This document shows, piece after piece, positions 8,242-17,015 of a stretch of 38,459 bases of DNA. The stretch lies in contig PLTE01000108.1 of the NCBI GenBank assembly GCA_003164375.1, forward strand, positions 1 through 38,459, in the 5' to 3' direction. Within the stretch, counting starts at the first letter, position 1, and each line of letters opens with the position of its first letter. The position numbers and the translations under genes are program-made. This DNA is from Hyphomicrobiales bacterium (lineage in GTDB: Bacteria; Pseudomonadota; Alphaproteobacteria; Rhizobiales; Xanthobacteraceae). A model generated the notes under the pieces. The model had not been told where the DNA came from. It made no database searches and saw only the letters and a program-made list of their open reading frames with translations.

Positions 8242-8910
8242 CTAGAGTTGCAGCCATCCTTCGGCGGATGCGTAGCGAACCAATTCCGCACGAGTTTTGA
8301 GTCCGAGCTTCTCGAGACCGCGCGCCTTGTACGTCTCGACGGATTTCACGCCGACATCGAGCCGGCTGGCGATTTCCTTGTTGGTGAAGCCCAGCGCCGC
8401 CATTTTCAACACCTCGGTCTCGCGGTCGGTCAGCGCCGGCGTTCCCCTTCGGCTTGACGCCTGCTTGGCATTAGGGCGCTTGCCGTCGAATAGGCGGCCG
8501 GCGATCGCTGGATCGACATAGGTGCCCCCGACCATGACGGTTCGGATGCCCTGCACGAGATTTTCCACCGCCGATCTTTTCAGGATATAGCCCCGGGCGC
8601 CGGCTTCCAGAGCCTGCTTCAGATAGGCTCTGTCTTCGTGCAGCGTGAGCACAAGCACGCGCAATTCCGGCAACTCGCCGATCAGCCGGCGGCAGAGTAC
8701 GATGCCGTTGAGCTCCGGCATCGATATATCGAGCACCGCCACATCGGGGCGTTTGTCGCGGATGACTTTCAGTGCGGCCAGACCGCTCGCGGCTTCGCCC
8801 GCCAGTTCGAAATCCTCTTCCGCCCGAACCAGATTGCGTAGCCCATCGAGGACGATGGGATGATCGTCGGCAAGCACGATGCGGATTTTTGTCATGTCGC
8901 TTTTTATCAT
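8242..8910 (-). CDS. NarL/FixJ-family response regulator
   Basis: The 222-residue two-domain regulator has a receiver domain with the acidic pair in VLADDHP and phospho-acceptor Asp61 in VAVLDISMPELNG. The conserved Thr appears in VLTLHED and the Lys in YILKRSA. The C-terminal LuxR-type helix-turn-helix is at about residues 158-215 (LTDRETEVLKMAALG, NKEIASRLDVGVKSVETYKARGL). Its ATG overlaps the stop of the kinase gene as ATGA (8907-8910), so it is the coupled partner of that kinase; a second in-frame ATG at 8895 is possible. Target genes are unknown. Confidence 0.92.
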   Translation of the reverse strand: MIKSDMTKIRIVLADDHPIVLDGLRNLVRAEEDFELAGEAASGLAALKVIRDKRPDVAVLDISMPELNGIVLCRRLIGELPELRVLVLTLHEDRAYLKQALEAGARGYILKRSAVENLVQGIRTVMVGGTYVDPAIAGRLFDGKRPNAKQASSRRGTPALTDRETEVLKMAALGFTNKEIASRLDVGVKSVETYKARGLEKLGLKTRAELVRYASAEGWLQL

Positions 8911-10631
8911 GCCGGCGGCCTTTGACCGTCGAGAAGGATGCGGGCGAAGATCGTCGTGCCGGCGTTGATCGCGGATTCGATTTCAAGCGTGCCGCCGATC
9001 AGCGAGAGCCGCTCGCGCATGCCGTCGAGACCGAGGCCGCGATGCGCGCCCAGTTTTGCGCCTGCGGTGCCGACGTCGAAGCCGCAACCGTTGTCTTCGA
9101 TGATCACCTGCAGCGTCATGTCGGCGCGCCGGATAACGACGCTCACGCTGGACGGCCGCTGCGCGTGCTTGACGATATTCGTCAGCCCTTCCTGCACAAC
9201 CCGATAAACGGTCGTACCGATTTCGTCCGGCACCTCATCGAGACCAGTATCTTCACAATGAAAGTCGACGTCGGTGCCGCACCGCTCGCCCCAATCGGCG
9301 ATATAGCTCGCCAGTGCTTTCCGCAATCCCAGTTCGTCGATTGACGGCGGCCGCAGCTCCCATGCGATCCGATGCAGCGTCTTGCCCATCTCCTCCATGT
9401 TCTTGCGAACGAGGTGCAGACGGCCGCGCGCGGGCCCGGAAATCAGCGCATCGATCTCGTTAAGTTCCAGGACGGCGGCGATAAGGCTTTGTCCGGCCTG
9501 ATCGTGCAATTCATGCGACAGTCTCAAGCGCTCGTTTTCCTCCACCATCGATAAGTGGCGCCGCAAGCCGATCACCAAATGAGATTTTTTTTCAGTTTCC
9601 GTCAATAATCGCGCGTTGGCGCGCGACAGATCGCCCAGCAGGCGGTCGCGCTCGGCAAGCAAGCCCGCGGTCGGCAGTGCCCAGAACGAGGTAATGGTCA
9701 GAAACGCCTGCAAGCTCAAGATTTGCGACGACAGTTCGGGCAGCGGCAAAAACGGCTGGCCGATACCCAAAACGACGAAACTGGTGGCGACGAGTGCTGA
9801 GACAAGGGTGGTGGCAGTCGCGCCGATGAGGCCAAACCTCACCGTGGCAATCAATATTGCCGGACCGACGACGAAAGCGGTCGGTCTAAAATACACGGTG
9901 CCGACGCCGATGGCGAAGAACAATGCGAAGATCGCCGCGACCTCCGGCAGCCGCTCTCGCAGGCGCAGCATGCCCCATTGCCGCGACGTGACACTGACCA
10001 GGAACGGCACCACGATGATCATCGCGAGCGCGTGGCCGACGTACCAGTTGCGCCACATGGAAATCCAAGAAACTCCAGACGCCGGGCCAATGGCCGTGGC
10101 GCAAATGATCGTACTTGCGAATGGCGCGAGGCCGCCGGCAATGGCGACGAATATCAGTAAGTTTCGAAACGACGCGAGATTTAATGCGTTGATGCGACAG
10201 AGCCACAATAACGCAACGGCGGAGCCGATCTCGGCGGCGTTCGCGAGCGTCAGGATCCCCGACAGCGCCAGACTGTTGCCCTTGATCGTGCCAGCGAGAG
10301 TCATCGCGGCTAGGCCGCCCAAAAATATCGAGCCGTAATTGCCGAGGGTGCGAACGTGGCGCAGGAGGGCGGCGACGACAATGGCGTTCGATGCCCAAAG
10401 GCCGCCGAGGAACCGCGACGCATGCGCAAACTCGATGCTCAGGATCGAGGCCGCGAAAATTGCCGCTGGCAGCAGCAAATAATCGGCCAAAGTGAGATTT
10501 GACAACAGCTCGGGGGTGGCGAAGCCGTATCCGTGGAAAGCCTGCTCCCCCGAGGTCTGCAAGCGCGGCTTTGGCGCTGCGGCCGACGAACGGCCGCGCG
10601 TGAAGCTAGCGAACATATTAAAAAGCGGCAT
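8907..10631 (-). CDS. MASE1-type membrane sensor histidine kinase (HisKA_3)
   Basis: This 574-residue kinase has a MASE1-like multi-pass membrane sensor in roughly the first 330 residues, with about eight hydrophobic segments (for example YLLLPAAIFAASILSIEF and MIIVVPFLVSV). A short coiled linker precedes the HisKA_3 dimerisation domain RLRLSHELHDQAGQSL, with phospho-acceptor His376 in ELHD. The HATPase domain carries an N-box (EGLTNIVKHA, about 481) and DNGCGFD (about 513). There is no PAS or HAMP domain, so sensing must use the membrane segment; the MASE1 signal is not known in general. The gene follows sixA by 12 bases and overlaps the response regulator. Confidence 0.92.
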   Translation of the reverse strand: MPLFNMFASFTRGRSSAAAPKPRLQTSGEQAFHGYGFATPELLSNLTLADYLLLPAAIFAASILSIEFAHASRFLGGLWASNAIVVAALLRHVRTLGNYGSIFLGGLAAMTLAGTIKGNSLALSGILTLANAAEIGSAVALLWLCRINALNLASFRNLLIFVAIAGGLAPFASTIICATAIGPASGVSWISMWRNWYVGHALAMIIVVPFLVSVTSRQWGMLRLRERLPEVAAIFALFFAIGVGTVYFRPTAFVVGPAILIATVRFGLIGATATTLVSALVATSFVVLGIGQPFLPLPELSSQILSLQAFLTITSFWALPTAGLLAERDRLLGDLSRANARLLTETEKKSHLVIGLRRHLSMVEENERLRLSHELHDQAGQSLIAAVLELNEIDALISGPARGRLHLVRKNMEEMGKTLHRIAWELRPPSIDELGLRKALASYIADWGERCGTDVDFHCEDTGLDEVPDEIGTTVYRVVQEGLTNIVKHAQRPSSVSVVIRRADMTLQVIIEDNGCGFDVGTAGAKLGAHRGLGLDGMRERLSLIGGTLEIESAINAGTTIFARILLDGQRPPA

Positions 10632-10643
10632 TCCGCTTCAGCC

Positions 10644-11168
10644 TTATTCAGTCGCGGCGGCGATCTCGCGCGGACTGACGAATCGCTCCAGCCGGCCGGA
10701 TTGTGCGCGCAATAGCGCCCAATCGTCCAATGGCAGGTCGATGACAACAAGGCCCGAGGTTGGCAAGTTTTCAGCGATCCGCTCGCGCGCGGCGACGTCG
10801 CCGGATGCGATCAATTGGACTGCGAGATCGTGCAAGCTTGGATTATGTCCGACGATCAGAAGAGCGGGCGTCTTGCGCGTCTCGCCGATGACGCTGATCA
10901 GTGTTGTGGTGTCGGCATTGTAAATGCGCGCTTCGGTCACCATCCGTGGCGTTTTGGCCCACGCGGCGGCTACCAGCGCCCAGGTTTCTTGCGCTCGCGT
11001 CGCCGGCGAAACGATGGCGAGGTCGGGAACAAGGCCGTGACGTGTCATATAAGCGCCAATCACCGGTGCGTCGGCGCGGCCGCGTTTTAGCAGCTTGCGA
11101 TCGCGGTCGCGGTCGCCGGGGTTGGCGCGCTCGGTCTTCGCATGGCGCAGCAGCATCAGACGACGCAT
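10644..11168 (-). CDS. sixA: SixA-family phosphohistidine phosphatase
   Basis: This 174-residue histidine-phosphatase-superfamily protein starts MRRLMLLRHAKTERANPGDRDR. His9 in RHAK is the nucleophile and His in VGHNPSLHDL is the second catalytic histidine. SPATRAQETW in between supplies the conserved Arg, and the short length without a cap is the SixA layout. E. coli SixA removes phosphate from histidine phosphoproteins (NPr of the nitrogen PTS; earlier ArcB was proposed). The start at 11168 is chosen because the protein then begins at the fold; an ATG at 11240 is in frame but the extra residues look spurious. It is the first gene before the histidine kinase. Confidence 0.85.
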   Translation of the reverse strand: MRRLMLLRHAKTERANPGDRDRDRKLLKRGRADAPVIGAYMTRHGLVPDLAIVSPATRAQETWALVAAAWAKTPRMVTEARIYNADTTTLISVIGETRKTPALLIVGHNPSLHDLAVQLIASGDVAARERIAENLPTSGLVVIDLPLDDWALLRAQSGRLERFVSPREIAAATE

Positions 11169-11271
11169 CGCGGTAATGTCGCTTTCCCGGCAAAATGAGT
11201 CTAGTCGGGCGGAGGTGAACCCCCTACATAGCAGCGACAAACGCGCCGGCCAAATTTCCGGATAAAGTCAT

Positions 11272-12816
11272 ATGAGTGACGTCGATATAAAGGCCTACGG
11301 TGATAGTTGGTACGCCGCGACAATGGTGGATGTACCACCGCGCCCACCCTTGTCGGCCGACCTCGACGTCGATGTTTGCGTGGTCGGCGGCGGCCTCGCC
11401 GGGCTTACCGCGGCACGGGAAATAGCGCGCAGCGGTTGGTCCGTCGTCCTCTTGGAGGCGAGCCGCCTTGCCGCGGGGGCCTCCGGCCGCAATACCGGCT
11501 TCGTGTTGCCGGGCTTCGGCGCGGATGCCGACACTCTGATCGCGCGGGTCGGATTCGAGCGCGCTAAGGATCTGTGGACGCTATCGCAGGCCGGTCTCGA
11601 CTATGTCCGCGACGCCGTCCGCGGCGACGGTGCTGCCGGCGTCGATTCGCAAGACGGCTGGCTTTATGTGTCTAAAGTCGACAACAGCGACGCGTTTTTG
11701 AACTATGTCGCGCTGCTCGGCGAATTGGGCTGCGAGATCGAAGGCTGGCCGACCGAGCGCGTACGCTCGGTGCTGCGCAGCGAGCGTTACTTTTACGGCA
11801 TCAATTATCTGCGCGCTTTCACCATCCATCCGCTCAATTACGCGCTCGCGCTCGCCGCCGCCGCCGAGCGTGACGGCGCGCGTATTTTCGAAAGCACCCC
11901 GGCCCTGTCACTCGACCCGACAGGGGTGCGCAAACGCATCGTGACGCCGAATGCGCGCCTGCGCGCCGATCATGTCGTGCTGTGCGGCAACGTTGGCCTT
12001 GGCTCACTCATACCGCGGCTGGCGGCGACGTTGGTGCCGATGACGACCTATGTGATCACCACGGCTCCGCTTGGCGAGCGTCTTGCCGAGGCGGTCGGCT
12101 ATCGCGGTGCGGTGAGTGACAGCGATCGCGCCGACAATCACTACCGCATCGTGGGCGGCGACCGCTTGATGCTGTCGGGCCGGGCGACGGCCTGGCGGAG
12201 TGATCCGCGCCGCTACGTCGGTGCGCTGACCCGCGATATCAAGAAGATCTATCCGCAGCTCGGCGCTGTCGCCGTCGACCATGCCTGGGCCGGCACGCTT
12301 GGCCTCACCATGCACCGGATGCCGCAGATCGGCGAACTTGGTCCCGGCGTGTGGCTGGCGAGCGGCTTTGGCGGACATGGGCTTAACACCACCGCCATGG
12401 CCGGCAATATCATTGCCCGCGCGATCGTCGGGGGCGATCAAACCTGGCGGCAATTCACGCCATTCGAACTGGTGTGGGCGGGCGGCGCTTTCGGCCGCGC
12501 CGCGGCGCAGATGCGCGTTTGGACCAAGCGACTGCGCTCAGCGATCGCAGTGCGTCGCGCCAAGGCCCGCGAACGGGCGCACCGCAAGGCGCAAAACGCC
12601 GAGCCGGCAATCCAACCGGTTCATCCGGCGGTAGAACCGGCGGCGGTTGTGCCGGCATCCCAAGAACCGAGCCCGACACCCGGCTCCATTATTACGCCAG
12701 CCACCGACGCGACTGCGGCCGCGAGCCCGGACCATGCAACGCCACCGAAGCCACCGCCGCGCGATCCCGCCGCGCCATTAACGGACGAGAAACGCAGGGA
12801 GCGAACCAAGGCGTAG
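11272..12816 (+). CDS. FAD-dependent amine oxidoreductase, PuuB-like, with Pro-rich tail
   Basis: The 514-residue flavoprotein is in the DadA/DAO superfamily and is closest in style to gamma-glutamylputrescine oxidase (PuuB). The N-terminus carries the typical YGDSWYAATM lead-in. A Rossmann FAD motif VCVVGGGLAGLTAAREIA lies near residue 36, followed by ASGRNTGFVLPGFG. The C-terminal GFGGHGLNTTAMAGNIIARAI closes the FAD site around residue 364. The enzyme core ends near residue 420. The remaining roughly 90 residues are an unusual tail: a basic stretch (RRAKARERAHRKAQ) followed by Pro/Ala-rich, probably disordered sequence. The substrate is likely an amine or amino acid. The gene is divergent from sixA. 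Confidence 0.85.
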   Translation: MSDVDIKAYGDSWYAATMVDVPPRPPLSADLDVDVCVVGGGLAGLTAAREIARSGWSVVLLEASRLAAGASGRNTGFVLPGFGADADTLIARVGFERAKDLWTLSQAGLDYVRDAVRGDGAAGVDSQDGWLYVSKVDNSDAFLNYVALLGELGCEIEGWPTERVRSVLRSERYFYGINYLRAFTIHPLNYALALAAAAERDGARIFESTPALSLDPTGVRKRIVTPNARLRADHVVLCGNVGLGSLIPRLAATLVPMTTYVITTAPLGERLAEAVGYRGAVSDSDRADNHYRIVGGDRLMLSGRATAWRSDPRRYVGALTRDIKKIYPQLGAVAVDHAWAGTLGLTMHRMPQIGELGPGVWLASGFGGHGLNTTAMAGNIIARAIVGGDQTWRQFTPFELVWAGGAFGRAAAQMRVWTKRLRSAIAVRRAKARERAHRKAQNAEPAIQPVHPAVEPAAVVPASQEPSPTPGSIITPATDATAAASPDHATPPKPPPRDPAAPLTDEKRRERTKA

Positions 12817-12934
12817 GGGCGAGCGCAGCGAACAGATCGGCAACGACTAACCGCCAAATTTACCATGTGCGCCACCGGCTTCGCTCCCGCATCGTTCTTG
12901 CGCTATGGTGGGGTTGGAATTCTGGGTGGGGTGG

Positions 12935-13819
12935 ATGGCCATGATGTCGCCGGCTTGGCGGGTTGTGCTTGTGTTGTGCGTAATGGGTGCGCCGCGCTTT
13001 GCCGTGGCCGCCGACCTACCGGTGTCGTCTGCGCCGCAGCCCACCGCGCCGGCAGCCTACGCGCCGGCCGCGCCGGACTGGATCGTCACCGTGGGGATCG
13101 AGGGCCGCGTCGTTCCGGCTTGGCCCGGCGCCCCCGACAGCAAATTAACCTGGAGCGGGCTGCCGCTCTTTAGCATCCGCAACGAAGGAATGCCGCCGGA
13201 TTACTTCGGCCCGCGCGACAGTTTCGGAATTCGCCTCATCAATCTCCCTCAGTTCAAGTTCGGCCCGGTGGCCAAGATCATTTGGGAGCGCAAGGCGGCA
13301 GACTACACGCAGCTCTACGGTCTGGGCGACGTCAATTACGCCGTTCAACTTGGTGCCTTCGCCGAATTCTGGGCGGTGCCGTGGCTGCGACTGCGCGGCG
13401 AAGTGCGCCAAGGGATTGGCGGCGAGACCGGCGTTACCGGCGACGTATTCCTCGATGCGGTGGTACCGGCGGGGCAATTCAGATTATCCGCCGGCCCGCG
13501 GGTGACATTGCAATCGGCGGCGGCAGTCTCGCCTTATTTTAGCATCACCCAGGCGCAAGCGATCACTGCCAATACATTACAGCCTGGTCTGCCGGCGTTG
13601 ACGGCGTATAGCGCCAATGGCGGTCTCTACTCATACGGCGCCGGTGGCGAGGTCGAGTATTTCTTTAATCCGCAATGGACGGCCCACGTCTTCACCGAAT
13701 ACGACAGACTGACCGGTTCCGTGGCCGATTCTCCCCTGGTGACCCAGCGCGGTTCGCCGAACCAATTCACGTTCGGTTTGGGCGCCACTTATTCCTTCAC
13801 CATGCACCCGTTGTGGTGA
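12935..13819 (+). CDS. MipA/OmpV-family outer membrane protein
   Basis: The start at 12935 gives a signal peptide (MAMMSPAWRVVLVLCVMGA, cut near AVA-AD) and a mature protein of about 270 residues. This mature part is rich in alternating aromatic and polar strands, for example YTQLYGLGDVNYAVQLGAF and WLRLRGEVRQGIGGETG, ending in FGLGATYSF and a terminal Trp, as expected for a beta-barrel. The pattern fits the MipA/OmpV family (MltA-interacting protein in E. coli). An in-frame ATG at 12905 is possible, but it lacks a ribosome binding site, whereas GGGTGGGGTGG precedes 12935. The gene converges on moxR with only 30 bases between them. Confidence 0.82.
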   Translation: MAMMSPAWRVVLVLCVMGAPRFAVAADLPVSSAPQPTAPAAYAPAAPDWIVTVGIEGRVVPAWPGAPDSKLTWSGLPLFSIRNEGMPPDYFGPRDSFGIRLINLPQFKFGPVAKIIWERKAADYTQLYGLGDVNYAVQLGAFAEFWAVPWLRLRGEVRQGIGGETGVTGDVFLDAVVPAGQFRLSAGPRVTLQSAAAVSPYFSITQAQAITANTLQPGLPALTAYSANGGLYSYGAGGEVEYFFNPQWTAHVFTEYDRLTGSVADSPLVTQRGSPNQFTFGLGATYSFTMHPLW

Positions 13820-13849
13820 TCCGTCGGCTGCTCGCAGTGACGAGTATTG

Positions 13850-14695
13850 TTAGCGTCCTTCGCGCCGCGCCATAAACGCCAGCCGCTCGAACAGGTGCAC
13901 GTCCTGCTCGTTCTTGATGAGCGCGCCGTGCAGCGGCGGGATCAGCCGTTTCGGATCGCGCTCGCGGAGCGTCTCGACGGAAATATCCTCGACCATCAGA
14001 AGTTTCAGCCAGTCCAGCAATTCGGACGTCGAAGGCTTCTTTTTCATGCCGGGTACGTCGCGGATCTCGTAGAATAATTTCAGCGCTTCCGCGACCAGGC
14101 GATGCTTGATGTCGGGGAAATGCACCTCGATGATCGCCCGCATGGTGTCGGAATCGGGAAACCGGATGTAGTGGAAAAAGCAACGGCGCAGAAACGCGTC
14201 CGGCAATTCCTTCTCATTGTTGGATGTAATGACGACGATCGGGCGGCGGCGGGCATGGATTGTTTCGCCGGTCTCGTAAACGAAGAATTCCATGCGATCG
14301 AGTTCTTGGAGCAGATCGTTGGGGAATTCGATGTCGGCTTTGTCGATTTCGTCGATCAATAGCACCGGGCGCTGCTCGGCGACGAACGCCTCCCACAGCT
14401 TGCCGCGTTTGATGTAATTGCGGATGTCGTTGACGCGTGCGTCGCCCAACTGGCTGTCACGCAGCCGGGTGACCGCATCGTATTCGTAAAGCCCCTGCTG
14501 CGCCTTGGTGGTCGATTTGACGTGCCATTCGATCAGCGGCGCCGACAGCGCCTTGGCGATCTCGATCGCCAGTACGGTCTTGCCGGTGCCGGGCTCGCCC
14601 TTGACGAGAAGCGGGCGCTCCAGCGCGATCGCGGCATTGACCGCGACCTTGAGATCGTCGGTGGCGACATAGGCGCTGGTGCCTTCAAAGCGCAT
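13850..14695 (-). CDS. MoxR-family AAA+ ATPase
   Basis: The 281-residue ATPase has Walker A GEPGTGKT at residues 33-40, Walker B VLLIDEIDKAD at about 111-121, a sensor-1 ITSNNEKELPDAFLRRC with arginine finger, and a lid domain with STSELLDWLKLL. MoxR proteins act as chaperones that mature metal-cofactor or other complexes together with a VWA-domain partner. No VWA gene follows here, because the next gene downstream is convergent, so the partner must be elsewhere or absent. The start at 14695 has a GAGG site six bases upstream. The longer frame to 14854 runs through the divergent promoter region and is not favoured. Confidence 0.9.
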   Translation of the reverse strand: MRFEGTSAYVATDDLKVAVNAAIALERPLLVKGEPGTGKTVLAIEIAKALSAPLIEWHVKSTTKAQQGLYEYDAVTRLRDSQLGDARVNDIRNYIKRGKLWEAFVAEQRPVLLIDEIDKADIEFPNDLLQELDRMEFFVYETGETIHARRRPIVVITSNNEKELPDAFLRRCFFHYIRFPDSDTMRAIIEVHFPDIKHRLVAEALKLFYEIRDVPGMKKKPSTSELLDWLKLLMVEDISVETLRERDPKRLIPPLHGALIKNEQDVHLFERLAFMARREGR

Positions 14696-14809
14696 GAGAA
14701 ACCTCAAGTGGCCTTGGGATGAAATTAAAACACGTCGAACTTGGCGCTCACAAGGCGCCGGCGTCGATATCTGGCGCCGTTCCCTTAGGGCAGAAATGGT
14801 TTGGTGGCT

Positions 14810-14826
14810 CGGCAATTCTTGCCGGC
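14810..14826. promoter_or_regulatory. Palindrome CGGCAA-TTC-TTGCCG upstream of flgE, candidate enhancer site
   Basis: CGGCAATTCTTGCCGGC contains a perfect 6-base inverted repeat with a 3-base centre. It lies about 72 bases upstream of the flgE sigma-54 promoter. A 16-base core (GGCAATTCTTGCCGGC) recurs between flgI and fliX at 32287-32302, also upstream of a sigma-54 promoter. Position and symmetry are those of an enhancer for a sigma-54 activator. In this type of flagellar system the natural candidate is FlbD, but that gene is not in the window, so the assignment is inference. Confidence 0.6.
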
Positions 14827-14897
14827 AGGTCGGCATAACCGTACCGGAGGACACCGCACTCCAATCTTAAGCCTCTGATCTGACATGGCTAATCTCA

Positions 14898-14913
14898 TGG
14901 CACGCGGCTTGCT
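14898..14913 (+). promoter_or_regulatory. Sigma-54 promoter of flgE-flgK-flgL
   Basis: TGGCACGCGGCTTGCT matches the sigma-54 consensus TGGCACG-N4-TTGC at essentially every conserved position, with the invariant GG and GC ten bases apart. Transcription should start near 14924, leaving a leader of about 70 bases before the flgE ATG at 14995. Hook genes under sigma-54 control are well known in Caulobacter and relatives. Confidence 0.88.
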
Positions 14914-14994
14914 GCATCCGGCGCTGAGTGCGGCTGCCGGTCCATGTGTTGGACTCCCGCCGCTGTCGCGTTGAGCAAGAGTTGGAGACAAGTC

Positions 14995-16965
14995 ATGGGT
15001 ATCTTCGATGCATTGACCACCGCGGTGGCTGGTCTGCAGGCACAATCGTTCGCGCTTCAGAATATTTCCGGCAACATCGCAAACTCACAAACGACGGGCT
15101 ACAAGGAAACCGACACTAGTTTTGCGGATTTGGTTTCGGCTGCTTCGCAAAACCAGCAGACCACGGACGGCGTTATCGCCAATTCGGTCGCGACCAACGG
15201 CGTGCAAGGTTCGATCCAGAGCACATCGGTCTCCACCGACATGGCGATCAATGGCGCGGGCTATTTCGTGGTGGCCCAGCCGACCGGAAATAGCGGCACC
15301 ACCCCGACCTTCAACGGCGTCAGCGACTACACGCGGGCCGGCAATTTTGCGATGAATAACGAGGGCTATTTGGTCAACGGCTCCGGCTATTATCTCATGG
15401 GCATCCCGGTCGATCCGACCACCGGAAATCCGACCGGCAGTTCTCCACAGGTTCTGCAGTTCAACAATGAATTTGTGCCGGCGCAGGCGACGACGGCCAT
15501 CCAATATCAGGCAAACCTGCCAAGCACGCCGAGCTCGGGCGTGCTCAATGCAAGCGATTTCGAAGCCAACCCGCTCGCCGGAGCTCCAGTGGCGGCAACA
15601 ATCACCGGAACCGGCGGCAAGCTCAATCCGGATGCGCTGGCGACCGGCACTGGCACGCAGGGCGGGCTTTCGGCTACCACCACTCTTGCGTCACTGGGAA
15701 TCACGAGCGGACAGACCGTCACGATCGACGACGGAACGAACACGACGACGTTCACGGCAACTGGGACGAGCACGGTCGGCAACCTGCTCACTGCCATCAA
15801 TAGCGGCACTGCGGCGGTCGGGGCCACCATCAACAGCGCCGGGGATATGGTCCTCACCGGCCAAAGCTACACATCGTCGATTACGGTCGGCGGTACCGCG
15901 GCTTCCAATATCGGCTTCGGTGCCGGCCAGAATTCGTTCTCGCCGACCAATCTGCTGACGCAAAGCGCCGTATCGCAAGGGCAAACGCTCACCGTCCAGG
16001 TCGGCACCGGCGCGGCGCAGACCATCACGTTCGGTACCGGAGTCGGTCAGGTCGCGACGCTTGGGGAATTGCAGACTGCGATCCAGGGCTTGTCCGGCGT
16101 AAACGGCAGCGTGAATACAGCCAACGGCGATGTCACGCTGACGGCGGGCAACCCGACCGTCTCCTTGACCGTCGGCGGCACCGCGTCGGCCGCGAAATTC
16201 GGCATTCAAACATTAACCGCTCTGCCGGCCGACGGCACGGTCGTCGCCAATGACGTATCCACGTTCACCGCTCAGTCGATCGATGGCGGTTCGATCACGG
16301 CTTATGATACCGAGGGCAATTCGGTCAACGTCCAGTTCCGCTGGGCGCAGACGGGCACCGGCGCTTGGCAGCTGTTCTATCAAAGCAATTCGGCGGCAAC
16401 GGGCACGCAAGCCGCCTGGCAGAACGTCGGCACAAACTTCACGTTCAATTCGAGCGGCGAGTTGACGCCGCCGATCTCGAACGTGACACTGCAAAACTTG
16501 ACCGTGAACGGCGACTCGCTCGGCGGTGTTCAGCTCAATTTCGGCACTAACGGTCTCACCCAATTCGCCAATCCAAGCGGCACGTCGCAGGTGAGCCAAC
16601 TGCAGCAGAACGGTTACGCTGCCGGCCAGCTCCAATCGGTCGCGGTCAATAGTCAGAACCAAATCACCGGCACGTTCTCGAATGGCCAGACTATTGCGTT
16701 GGCGGATATCTCGCTGGCGACATTCAACGGCCAGGATTCGCTGCAGGCGCTCAACGGCGGCGCTTATGCCGCTACCGCCGATTCTGGATCGGCGATCCTT
16801 GGCGCGTCGGGTAAGATCGTCGGCAGCTCGCTGGAATCCTCAAATGTCGATATCTCCACCCAATTCAGCAATTTGATCATCGCGCAACAAGCCTATTCGG
16901 CCAATGCGCGTGTCATGACGACGTCCGATCAGATGATCCAAAGCCTGCTTCAGGTTATCCAGTGA
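14995..16965 (+). CDS. flgE: Flagellar hook protein FlgE (enlarged)
   Basis: FlgE polymerises into the hook joining basal body and filament and is exported by the flagellar type III system. The N-terminus MGIFDALTTAVAGLQAQSF and LQNISGNIANSQTTGYK carries the rod/hook heptad motif. The C-terminus ISTQFSNLIIAQQAYSANAR and SDQMIQSLLQVIQ forms the matching helix. At 656 residues it is much larger than the 400-430 of enteric FlgE. The extra length includes two beta-rich modules at about residues 231-316 and 323-407, resembling flagellin inserts. The start at 14995 has GGAGA six bases upstream; a start at 14944 would add residues unlike the family. First gene of flgE-flgK-flgL. Confidence 0.95.
   Translation: MGIFDALTTAVAGLQAQSFALQNISGNIANSQTTGYKETDTSFADLVSAASQNQQTTDGVIANSVATNGVQGSIQSTSVSTDMAINGAGYFVVAQPTGNSGTTPTFNGVSDYTRAGNFAMNNEGYLVNGSGYYLMGIPVDPTTGNPTGSSPQVLQFNNEFVPAQATTAIQYQANLPSTPSSGVLNASDFEANPLAGAPVAATITGTGGKLNPDALATGTGTQGGLSATTTLASLGITSGQTVTIDDGTNTTTFTATGTSTVGNLLTAINSGTAAVGATINSAGDMVLTGQSYTSSITVGGTAASNIGFGAGQNSFSPTNLLTQSAVSQGQTLTVQVGTGAAQTITFGTGVGQVATLGELQTAIQGLSGVNGSVNTANGDVTLTAGNPTVSLTVGGTASAAKFGIQTLTALPADGTVVANDVSTFTAQSIDGGSITAYDTEGNSVNVQFRWAQTGTGAWQLFYQSNSAATGTQAAWQNVGTNFTFNSSGELTPPISNVTLQNLTVNGDSLGGVQLNFGTNGLTQFANPSGTSQVSQLQQNGYAAGQLQSVAVNSQNQITGTFSNGQTIALADISLATFNGQDSLQALNGGAYAATADSGSAILGASGKIVGSSLESSNVDISTQFSNLIIAQQAYSANARVMTTSDQMIQSLLQVIQ
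15685..16215 (+). repeat. Two flagellin-IN-like modules in FlgE
   Basis: The first module (about 15685-15942) contains DGTNTTTFTATGTSTVGNLL, SAGDMVLTG and SITVGG. The second (about 15961-16215) contains LTVQVGTGAAQTITFGTG and SLTVGGTAS. Both share a strand-turn-strand, AIN-type helix and VGG pattern with modules in the flagellin at 23370-23935 and with the orphan protein at 27490-27765. They look like copies of one beta-rich surface domain, similar in kind to the Flagellin_IN motif. Confidence 0.7.
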
Positions 16966-17015
16966 GCGCGGGCTCTCCGGGTCGCAAGCGGTAAGCCGCG
17001 TGGACCGTTAGAACA

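Noticed and set aside
13850..14854. Longer moxR frame starting at 14854
   Set aside because: The added residues run through the flgE enhancer region and are unlike MoxR; the ATG at 14695 has the ribosome binding site.
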